Assembly: GCA_037131065.1 (NCBI GenBank)
Contig: JBAXRT010000088.1
Location: 1 to 12,318 of the forward strand
Length of the DNA: 12,318 nt
Direction of reading: 5' to 3'
DNA from: JBAXRT01 sp037131065
GTDB taxonomy: Bacteria > Bacteroidota > Bacteroidia > Bacteroidales > FEN-979
Under the pieces are notes generated by a model that had not been told where the DNA came from, searched no databases, and worked only from the letters and a program-made list of their open reading frames with translations. The position numbers and the translations under genes are program-made. Shown here piece by piece: positions 6,708 through 12,318 of this stretch. How positions within the stretch are numbered: the stretch's first letter is position 1; each line of letters begins with the position of its first letter.

Positions 6708-7202
6708 TCAGGTAACTTTAGGGGGAGGTATCTGTGGATGGTGATAAACGGAAGGCAGTTTAACTTTCAGGAACCGGAAGTGGATCTTATCACCTGAGCA
6801 CTGCAAAGGTCGTCCGTAAAAAACCGGGAGGGCGATCTTTACTACATGATCTGATAGTGTCTGAGATAATTTTGAATGGGATACTCTCTTGAATCCCGCA
6901 ATCAGGTTCTGTTCTTTTTCATCATGGATACAGTAGAAAACGGTGACGGCTCCCTGCTTCACCTCCTTCAGGATATCGTACATTCTACCCTGGTAAAGGA
7001 ATTCACGTTTGTCGATACGTTTAAAATCAGGATTATGAACCGGATTGGAAATCTTCAGGATCGAGAGTTTAATTCCCGTCCTCTTCATATATGCTGTCAT
7101 CTCTCTTTTTACAAGCGCCCTGTTCACCTCAAAAAGGAAATAGTATCCCATCGAGTTGAAGAGAAAGATCAGCAGGAGGATGAGGGCAGCGACTTTTTTC
7201 AA
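6708..7202 (-). CDS. Small membrane-anchored or secreted protein of unknown function
   Basis: A 164-residue protein I do not assign to a named family. It begins with MKKVAALILLLIFLFNSMGY, a signal anchor or signal peptide (hydrophobic 5-24) with no good cleavage site. The rest is basic and extracytoplasmic, with FKRIDKREFLYQGRMYDI (59-76), VTVFYCIHDEKEQNLIAGF (86-104), cysteines at 91 and 135, and a Pro/His-rich tail HHPQIPPPKVT (154-164). The start is TTG at 7202, since this is the codon that places the hydrophobic segment at the N-terminus and a TATCTTTG promoter box sits 22 nt upstream. It lies 174 bp ahead of the receptor gene on the same strand, so the two could be co-expressed. I have an impression that similar small proteins sit beside TonB receptors in other Bacteroidota, which would suggest a role linked to that uptake system; this is inference only. 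Confidence 0.7.
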   Translation of the reverse strand: MKKVAALILLLIFLFNSMGYYFLFEVNRALVKREMTAYMKRTGIKLSILKISNPVHNPDFKRIDKREFLYQGRMYDILKEVKQGAVTVFYCIHDEKEQNLIAGFKRVSHSKLSQTLSDHVVKIALPVFYGRPLQCSGDKIHFRFLKVKLPSVYHHPQIPPPKVT

Positions 7203-7224
7203 TGTTCTCCGAAAATTCAGTATC

Positions 7225-7232
7225 CAAAGATA
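7225..7232 (-). promoter_or_regulatory. -7 box of the small membrane protein gene
   Basis: TATCTTTG on the minus strand is an exact TAnnTTTG match, 22 nt before the TTG start at 7202. A TTTG (7252-7249) lies upstream, but with only a 16-bp spacer, shorter than usual, so the -33 element is uncertain. It is divergent from the mqnA promoter. Confidence 0.55.
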
Positions 7233-7252
7233 TGGAATTTTATTCTCACAAA

Positions 7253-7283
7253 TTCGGAACGATCGCCAATTACCGTATTTTTG
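7253..7283 (+). promoter_or_regulatory. mqnA promoter, Bacteroidota type
   Basis: TATTTTTG at 7276-7283 matches TAnnTTTG exactly. TTCG at 7253-7256 is a 3/4 match to the -33 TTTG with the expected 19-bp spacer. The mqnA ATG follows 12 nt later, so the untranslated leader should be very short. This also supports the ATG at 7296 as the true start. Confidence 0.65.
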
Positions 7284-7295
7284 CGGTGGAGAAAA

Positions 7296-8042
7296 ATGAT
7301 GGAATTACTAAGAATTTCGGCCGTGTCATACCTGAACACTTTTCCCTTTGTATACGGGATCAGGGAGTCGGGAGATCTGAATAATTACAGGCTCGATCTT
7401 GATGTCCCGTCCATCTGTGCCGAAAAGCTGATAAATGACCAGGTCGACATCTCCCTGGTCCCGGCTGGCGCACTCACCGATTTAGACGAATATCATATTG
7501 TGGCCCCATACTGCATCGGGGCAGTCAAAGAGGTTAAGACCGTACTTCTTCTTTCAAAGGTTCCCCTTGAAAAGATCAGCAGGATCTATCTTGATTTTGA
7601 TTCACTTACCTCTGTGAGGCTTGTCAGGGTTCTTGCCAATCATTATTGGAAAATATCTCCCTCCTTTGTTCCTCTTGAGGCTGGCCATCTCGCAGGCGGT
7701 GAACAACCGGAGTCGGTTGTAGCCATTGGTGACAAAACCTTCGGGATGCGCCAATACTATCCCTATATCTACGATCTTGCAAGTGAATGGATCGCATATA
7801 CGGCTCTTCCCTTTGTTTTTGCCATATGGATTTCAAAAAGAGAGCTCCCCGCTGAGATCACAGAACCACTGGTAAGAGCCCTTGAGTATGGGATCTCGCA
7901 TAAGTCTGAATCACTTGACTATTTCAGCGATCGCCTGCCCGACTGCGGCGACTGTCTCGGTTATCTTGAAGAGAACATCTCCTACCACTTTGATGAACAG
8001 AAAAAGCAGGGACTGGCGAAGTTTCTCAAGTTTCTGCGTTGA
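7296..8042 (+). CDS. mqnA: Chorismate dehydratase (futalosine menaquinone pathway)
   Basis: MqnA converts chorismate to 3-[(1-carboxyvinyl)oxy]benzoate, the first step of the futalosine route to menaquinone. The 248-residue cytosolic protein has a periplasmic-binding-protein-like fold and the expected motifs: ISAVSYLNTFPFVYGI (7-22), DISLVPAGAL (51-60), IGAVKEVKTVLL (74-85), VVAIGDKTF (141-149), and DLASEWIAYTALPFVFAIW (160-178), which matches the family's DL..EW...T.LPFVFA.W block. ATG codons stand at 7296 and 7299; either is possible. A much longer in-frame extension back to 6876 runs antisense to the neighbouring gene and lacks homology, so I rejected it. It appears monocistronic, with other mqn genes elsewhere, and links to chorismate supply through aroK in this window. 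A long repeat hairpin follows its stop. Confidence 0.92.
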   Translation: MMELLRISAVSYLNTFPFVYGIRESGDLNNYRLDLDVPSICAEKLINDQVDISLVPAGALTDLDEYHIVAPYCIGAVKEVKTVLLLSKVPLEKISRIYLDFDSLTSVRLVRVLANHYWKISPSFVPLEAGHLAGGEQPESVVAIGDKTFGMRQYYPYIYDLASEWIAYTALPFVFAIWISKRELPAEITEPLVRALEYGISHKSESLDYFSDRLPDCGDCLGYLEENISYHFDEQKKQGLAKFLKFLR

Positions 8043-8047
8043 TTCAC

Positions 8048-8119
8048 AAGTGACTAATGACGAATGACGAGTGACTGGTTTAATTTCATTCGTCACTCGT
8101 CACTCGTCACTCGTCATTT
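8048..8119. repeat. Inverted CGAGTGA-type heptad arrays forming a long hairpin between mqnA and yidC
   Basis: The left arm (8048-8075) holds four heptads, partly degenerate (AGTGACT, AATGACG, AATGACG, AGTGACT). The right arm has TCGTCAC at 8090, 8097 and 8104 and TCGTCAT at 8111. Pairing 8048-8075 with 8092-8119 leaves a 16-nt loop and 28 stem positions. As plus-strand RNA, 25 pair (one wobble); as minus-strand RNA, 26 pair (two U-G wobbles). It lies between two convergent genes, 6 nt after the mqnA stop, and contains the yidC stop codon at 8116-8114. The likely role is a bidirectional 3'-end or termination element; no clean U-tract flanks it. Confidence 0.8.
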
Positions 8120-10063
8120 CTTTGTGGGGTTTCCACGTTTTTTCGCCATATCCTCCAGACGTTTCTGGAAACCGGATTTCTTTACCGTTTTCTTCCGGTT
8201 GGCTTCAATCTGTGCATGCAGTTTCTTTTCATCGATCGTGGCACGGATGATATAGATCTGGGCGAAGGTAAGGATGTTGGCCAGCAGGTAGTAATAACTC
8301 AGGCCGGACGAATAGTCGTTGAACCAGAAGAGGAACATCACAGGCATCAGATACATCATGGTCTTCATGCCCGGCATCTGCTGCTGGGTGCTTCCCATCA
8401 TCTGGTCGTTGATCTTGGTATAGAAAATACTGGAGATCGTCATCAGCAGTGCAAAAAGGCTCACATGGTCTCCGTAGTAAGGGATGGAGAACCCTCCAGG
8501 GAAGGTCCAGATGGAGTCGTAGGAGGAGAGATCCGTAGCCCACAGGAAGGCTTGCTGACGAAGTTCGATGGAAGCAGGGAAGAAACGGAACATGGCGATC
8601 AGGATCGGCATCTGCAGCAACAGCGGGATACATCCGGCCATCGGGTTCACCCCGGCCTTCTTGTAAAGGTCCATGGTGGCCTGCTGTTTCTTCATGGCAT
8701 CCTCTTTCTTCGGAAACTTCTTGCTCAGTTCGTCGATATCAGGCTTGAGCACCCGCATCTTGGCTGATGATTTATAGGTTTTAAAGGCGATCGGAAAGAG
8801 AACGATCTTCAGGAGGATGGTCAGAATAAGGATGATGATACCATAGTTCCAGTTGAACTGGCCAAAGAAGGTGAAGACGGGTATCACGGCATAAATATTG
8901 ATCCAGGCAAGCGGAGCAAAGCCCCAGCCAAGCGGGATCTGCTGATCCATGTCCTGTTTGTACTTTCTAAGTCCGTAGTAGTTGTTGGGACCAAAATAGA
9001 TCGACATCCCGACCGATTTGTTCTCACTGGGAATGAAGGGAATGCCAACCTCTGTAAAAACCGACTTAATATAGTTGGCACCTCCGGGAAAGGTAGCAGT
9101 GCGCATCCTCGGGTCGCTGAAAAAATTATCGGCGATCATGGTGGTTGTAAAAAACTGCTGCTTGAAGGCAAACCACTTCAGCCGCTCGTTCTTCATGATT
9201 TTTTCTTCATCACTCGTCTCAGAGAGATAATCCACTTTGTCGTCGAGGTATTTGTAATAGATAGTGGAGTTCATATGCTCCATCTTGGCACTCTTCTCCT
9301 GACGTTTCAGGTTTTCGTTCCAGTTCAATACGAGAAATTTTGTGGAAGGATCCATCACCTCGGCCATCCCGACAAAATTCACCTTGTACCGGAGCATATA
9401 CTCATCGCCTTTGATAGTATAAACGAATTCAATGTACCGGGTGGGATCATATGTGGAGTCAGTGGCATTGACAAAGAGACGCATGGCAAGCTGAACCGAG
9501 TCCTTGCCGGTAACCTTCAGGTGAGTCTGGTTTCTTGTATTTGCATCTGGCCAGAAGGGTTGAAAATAAAGGCGGTTTGTATTGATATTGCGGTTCCCCG
9601 AAAAAAAAGTAAGGCCGAACTGCAGGGAGTCGTTGTCGAGAAGGATCAGGGGGCGTTTATCCCATGTAAGGTATTTTTTCAGCTCCACTTCAGCGATCTT
9701 ACCGCCGAGCGCATAGACCTTCAGTTTAAAAACATCATTTTCAATGATAAAAGCAGAATCTTTCCCGACCGAAGCATTAGAAAAAAGCCCGAGTTCGCTC
9801 TTCATGGAGAGACGGACCAGGGTGGCTGAATCAACACTTTTCCCCTGTGAAATGAATTTCTCCTTTTCCCTGGCATTCTCAATGGCACGCTGTCGGGCGA
9901 TGGCCTTGGTCCTGGAGATATTCTCATTCATTCTTACAATGTAGGTCGAATCGGCTATGCGCTTCTGATTCAGGAGTTGCTCCTGCGACGGACTCATCAG
10001 GTAGCTGTATATCAGAAAGATTGCAAAAATAAGCACAAGGCCTATGATGGTATTTTTATTCAT
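8114..10063 (-). CDS. yidC: Membrane protein insertase YidC/Oxa1
   Basis: YidC inserts and folds inner-membrane proteins, alone or with SecYEG. The 649-residue protein has the gram-negative layout: a first transmembrane helix (7-23), a large periplasmic beta-supersandwich domain (about 60-365), and the conserved 60KD_IMP core (about 380-612) with five hydrophobic segments. Within the core are KTYKSSAKMRVLKPDI (428-443), including R437, which aligns with the hydrophilic-groove arginine, GVNPMAGCIPLLLQMPILIA (470-489), and LSYYYLLANILTF (588-600). A basic tail (613-649) follows, as is common in ribosome-binding YidC. The start ATG at 10063 has a TACCTTTG box upstream. It lies 81 bp downstream of pyrG on the same strand. 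Its TGA is part of the inverted heptad array, so the last residues abut that repeat. Confidence 0.96.
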   Translation of the reverse strand: MNKNTIIGLVLIFAIFLIYSYLMSPSQEQLLNQKRIADSTYIVRMNENISRTKAIARQRAIENAREKEKFISQGKSVDSATLVRLSMKSELGLFSNASVGKDSAFIIENDVFKLKVYALGGKIAEVELKKYLTWDKRPLILLDNDSLQFGLTFFSGNRNINTNRLYFQPFWPDANTRNQTHLKVTGKDSVQLAMRLFVNATDSTYDPTRYIEFVYTIKGDEYMLRYKVNFVGMAEVMDPSTKFLVLNWNENLKRQEKSAKMEHMNSTIYYKYLDDKVDYLSETSDEEKIMKNERLKWFAFKQQFFTTTMIADNFFSDPRMRTATFPGGANYIKSVFTEVGIPFIPSENKSVGMSIYFGPNNYYGLRKYKQDMDQQIPLGWGFAPLAWINIYAVIPVFTFFGQFNWNYGIIILILTILLKIVLFPIAFKTYKSSAKMRVLKPDIDELSKKFPKKEDAMKKQQATMDLYKKAGVNPMAGCIPLLLQMPILIAMFRFFPASIELRQQAFLWATDLSSYDSIWTFPGGFSIPYYGDHVSLFALLMTISSIFYTKINDQMMGSTQQQMPGMKTMMYLMPVMFLFWFNDYSSGLSYYYLLANILTFAQIYIIRATIDEKKLHAQIEANRKKTVKKSGFQKRLEDMAKKRGNPTKK

Positions 10064-10125
10064 TCGGGATTACTTTTATCTGTTTATGGGATATTCCTAA
10101 TGCAGGAGCATGGAAAACCGGAGTG

Positions 10126-10133
10126 CAAAGGTA
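10126..10133 (-). promoter_or_regulatory. -7 box upstream of yidC
   Basis: TACCTTTG on the minus strand is an exact TAnnTTTG match, 62 nt before the yidC ATG and 11 nt past the pyrG stop. No convincing -33 element appears 19-20 bp upstream. It would allow yidC expression independent of pyrG, with a leader of roughly 55 nt. Confidence 0.45.
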
Positions 10134-10144
10134 TAAAAAACTCC

Positions 10145-11755
10145 TTATCCGGCGGCGTGTTCCTTGGCTGCTTTTACAAAACTCACGAAAAGAGGATGAG
10201 GCAAAGCCACCGTGCTCTTGTACTCAGGATGGAACTGAACCCCGATGAACCATGGATGATCCTCCATCTCGACGATCTCGATCAGGTTATCTTTTTCATT
10301 CAGCCCGACAGGTGTCAATCCGGCTTCTGAATAGGCTTTCAGGTAATCGTTGTTGAATTCAAAACGGTGACGGTGACGTTCGGAGATATTTTCTTTCGCG
10401 TAGATTCCGCGAACCTTTGATCCCTCTTTCAGTTTACAGGGATAAGAACCCAGCCGCATTGTACCACCCATACCGGAGATCTTTTTCTGAACCTCCATCA
10501 TGTCGATGACCGGGTACGGGGTTTGTTTATTGAATTCGGTGGAGTGTGCCCCCGTATATCCCAGGATATTCCTGCCGAATTCGATAACGGCACACTGCAT
10601 TCCCAGACAGATGCCCAGGAACGGGATCTTTTTCTCGCGTGCAAACCTGATCGCTGTTATTTTTCCTTCGATCCCACGCTCACCGAATCCCGGCGCAACA
10701 AGTATCCCGTCGAGCCCGGCAAGCTTTTCAGCGACATTCTCTTCGCTGATATGTTCCGAGTGGATCAATCTCACAATGACTTTGCATTCGTTGGCAACAC
10801 CAGCGTGAATAAATGACTCATTGATCGATTTATAGGCATCCTTCAACTCAACATACTTTCCCACGAGCCCAATGGTGACGGTGCAGGAGGGATGTTTGAG
10901 CGTGAATAAAAACTTTTCCCAGTCCCTCAGATCCGGCTCTTTATCACACGATATGCGGGTCTTTACCAGGATCTCGTTGTCGAGGCCCTCACTCCGCATC
11001 AGGATCGGCACGTCGTATATAGATTCCACATCGATACATTCAATGACCGCCGTGGGAGAAACGTTGCAGAAAAGGGCGATTTTGTTCCGCAATCCTTCCG
11101 TAAGGTGCCTTTCGGTCCTGCAGATGATGATATCGGGCTGAACCCCCGATTCGAGAAGTGTCTTCACCGAATGCTGGGTCGGTTTTGTTTTCAGTTCACC
11201 TGCAGCTGCAAGGAACGGGACAAGCGTGAGGTGGACCACGACGCAGTTGCTCCCGAGTTCCCACCTTAACTGACGGACGGCTTCAATGAAGGGCAGCGAC
11301 TCAATGTCGCCGACTGTACCGCCGATCTCAGTGATGACAAAATCATAATCCCCTTTCTTTGCAAGAAGCTTGATGCGGTGTTTGATCTCATCAGTGATAT
11401 GAGGGATCACCTGTACCGTCTCACCAAGGTACTCCCCTTCCCGCTCCTTAGTGATGACGGACTGGTAGATAACGCCGGTTGTAACATTGTTTGCCTGCGA
11501 GGTGGGGACATTGGAAAAACGCTCGTAATGGCCGAGATCAAGGTCGGTTTCAGCACCATCCTCCGTTACAAAACACTCCCCATGCTCATAGGGATTCAGG
11601 GTTCCCGGATCGATGTTGATGTAGGGGTCAAGTTTCTGGATTGTGACTGAAAATCCACGTGCTCCGAGGAGTTTGGCGATAGAAGAGGAGATGATCCCTT
11701 TCCCGAGGGAGGAGGTAACGCCCCCGGTCACGAAAATATATTTTGTCTCTGACAT
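10145..11755 (-). CDS. pyrG: CTP synthase
   Basis: It aminates UTP to CTP using ATP and glutamine in the cytosol. Starting at ATG 11755 the protein has 536 residues, the usual length. The synthetase domain (about 1-265) begins with TKYIFVTGGVTSSLGKG (4-20, the P-loop) and contains DPYINIDPGTLNPYEHGE (43-60) and ITEIGGTVGDIES (141-153). The class I glutaminase domain (about 290-530) has the nucleophile C383 in PFLGICLGMQ and the H509/E511 pair in GVQFHPE. A longer reading from TTG 11785 would place the start codon inside the promoter box TAAATTTG, so I chose the internal ATG, which gives the family-typical N-terminus. It lies between ppsR and yidC on the same strand, with its own promoter. Confidence 0.97.
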   Translation of the reverse strand: MSETKYIFVTGGVTSSLGKGIISSSIAKLLGARGFSVTIQKLDPYINIDPGTLNPYEHGECFVTEDGAETDLDLGHYERFSNVPTSQANNVTTGVIYQSVITKEREGEYLGETVQVIPHITDEIKHRIKLLAKKGDYDFVITEIGGTVGDIESLPFIEAVRQLRWELGSNCVVVHLTLVPFLAAAGELKTKPTQHSVKTLLESGVQPDIIICRTERHLTEGLRNKIALFCNVSPTAVIECIDVESIYDVPILMRSEGLDNEILVKTRISCDKEPDLRDWEKFLFTLKHPSCTVTIGLVGKYVELKDAYKSINESFIHAGVANECKVIVRLIHSEHISEENVAEKLAGLDGILVAPGFGERGIEGKITAIRFAREKKIPFLGICLGMQCAVIEFGRNILGYTGAHSTEFNKQTPYPVIDMMEVQKKISGMGGTMRLGSYPCKLKEGSKVRGIYAKENISERHRHRFEFNNDYLKAYSEAGLTPVGLNEKDNLIEIVEMEDHPWFIGVQFHPEYKSTVALPHPLFVSFVKAAKEHAAG

Positions 11756-11763
11756 TGTCTGGC

Positions 11764-11790
11764 CTTTGATTGTCAAAGTATGCAAATTTA
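11764..11790 (-). promoter_or_regulatory. pyrG promoter box and dyad in the leader
   Basis: TAAATTTG on the minus strand (11790-11783) is an exact TAnnTTTG match, 27 nt before the pyrG ATG. Just downstream, where transcription should start, lies a perfect inverted repeat CTTTGA-n3-TCAAAG (11764-11778). The dyad could be an operator or a small 5' hairpin; no regulator can be named from the sequence. Confidence 0.55.
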
Positions 11791-11803
11791 CACGAATTAT
11801 TTG

Positions 11804-12318
11804 TCATTCGGAAGGGGGACACGGATTATCCTTCTTCCGCCTGCGCTGCCTGGGTTCCGGGTCAAGGATCCTTTTCTTTTCACAGATAATTTCCGATGCG
11901 ATCTCCTCGATGGGTTTGTTGGTGACCTCAATGACCGGAATTTGCAGCCTGGCGAAGATCTTCCGTGAATAGTCCAGTTCCTTTCGTACATTATCGACTG
12001 AAGCGTAACCTGAGGTATGTCCTCCCAGATACTGAACCCTAACTGAGCGGAGGGTCGCCAGCTCATGAGGCTGCGTTATCAGTCCGAAGAGCTTCCCACT
12101 TGGCAGCTTTTCAAGGATTTCAGGCAGTTCAGCCCCGGGAACGATCGGGTAATTCGCCACCAGCCAGCCCTTAAAGGCCAGGTAGATGCTCAGGGGGGTT
12201 TTAAAGGTGCGGGAAACACCCAGCAGGACGATCTCAGCCCGCTCATAGTCGTGGGTCCGCTGACCGTCGTCGTGGGTAAAGGCGAACTGCATGGAGTCGA
12301 TGCGTTTGAAATACTCCT
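11804..12318 (-). CDS. ppsR: PPDK/PEP-synthase regulatory protein (DUF299), partial
   Basis: Members of this family are bifunctional kinase/pyrophosphorylases that switch pyruvate phosphate dikinase or PEP synthase off and on by ADP-dependent threonine phosphorylation and Pi-dependent removal. Only the C-terminal 170 residues lie here; with a usual length near 270-290, roughly the first 100 are beyond the right edge. The frame is open to the edge, reading EYFKRIDSMQFAFTHDDG before the internal Met, so that Met is not the start. Seen are the P-loop GVSRTFKTP (33-41 of the visible part), LSIYLAFKGW, a LFGLITQP segment, and IPVIEVTNKPIEEIA near the end. The family P-loop is usually GVSRTSKTP; here the second Ser is Phe. 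The target enzyme is not in the window. It lies 48 bp upstream of pyrG on the same strand. Confidence 0.9.
   Translation of the reverse strand, partial: EYFKRIDSMQFAFTHDDGQRTHDYERAEIVLLGVSRTFKTPLSIYLAFKGWLVANYPIVPGAELPEILEKLPSGKLFGLITQPHELATLRSVRVQYLGGHTSGYASVDNVRKELDYSRKIFARLQIPVIEVTNKPIEEIASEIICEKKRILDPEPRQRRRKKDNPCPPSE

Noticed and set aside
6876..7295. In-frame upstream extension of mqnA adding 140 residues
   Set aside because: It is antisense to the small membrane protein gene, resembles no protein, and passes through both divergent promoter boxes; the MqnA family starts at the ATG at 7296 or 7299.
69..8119. Heptad arrays as CRISPR
   Set aside because: Units are 7 bp and directly abutting with no spacers, and no cas genes are present.
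8216..8767. 183-codon plus-strand open frame
   Set aside because: Antisense to the conserved core of yidC; low-complexity His/Gly-rich translation with no family match.
9275..9829. 184-codon plus-strand open frame
   Set aside because: Antisense to the periplasmic domain of yidC, with no recognisable domain or promoter.
10100..10111. ATGC-AGGA-GCAT dyad in the yidC leader
   Set aside because: A 4-bp stem is too short to separate from chance.
11756..11785. Longer pyrG start at TTG 11785
   Set aside because: The TTG is part of the exact TAAATTTG promoter box, and the ATG at 11755 gives the conserved CTP synthase N-terminus.

Overview
The window looks like a conserved chromosomal segment of a Bacteroidota bacterium, probably Bacteroidales-like. 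Three things point there. The gene content includes a CarboxypepD_reg-type TonB-dependent receptor, a DUF1573 lipoprotein, a DUF1573-yajC-ybbR-coaE cluster, pyrG next to yidC, and futalosine-type menaquinone synthesis. Five genes are preceded by the Bacteroidota sigma-factor -7 box TAnnTTTG, and Shine-Dalgarno sequences are largely absent. I see no phage, insertion sequence, CRISPR array, rRNA or tRNA.

Layout from left to right. Positions 1-122 hold a possible start of a leftward gene and a short CGAGTGA heptad array. rlmD (+; 23S rRNA m5U methyltransferase with a 4Fe-4S cluster) overlaps the 3' end of aroK (-; shikimate kinase). A compact divergent promoter region separates aroK from a rightward set: a DUF1573 lipoprotein, an AAATCGT heptad array, yajC (Sec accessory), a short YbbR-like membrane protein, and coaE (last step of CoA synthesis; starts inside the ybbR stop codon). 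Convergent to these is a large TonB-dependent receptor (-). Upstream of it on the same strand is a small membrane-anchored protein that I do not recognise. That protein's promoter is divergent from mqnA (+; chorismate dehydratase). mqnA and yidC (-) converge on an inverted heptad-repeat hairpin with a 28-position stem. yidC lies downstream of pyrG (-; CTP synthase), which lies downstream of a partial ppsR/DUF299 gene (-; PPDK/PEP-synthase regulator) cut by the right edge.

Most genes are housekeeping: rRNA modification, aromatic and menaquinone precursors (shikimate kinase leads to chorismate, which MqnA consumes), CoA, CTP, and inner-membrane protein insertion (YajC, YidC). The accessory part is the receptor with its small neighbour at 4122-7202. 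The least explained signals are the 7-bp-period intergenic arrays at three sites (two unrelated motifs), the long hairpin between mqnA and yidC that contains the yidC stop codon, and a strand-asymmetric 13-bp hairpin ahead of the receptor gene. I found no convincing evidence of a new multi-gene system.
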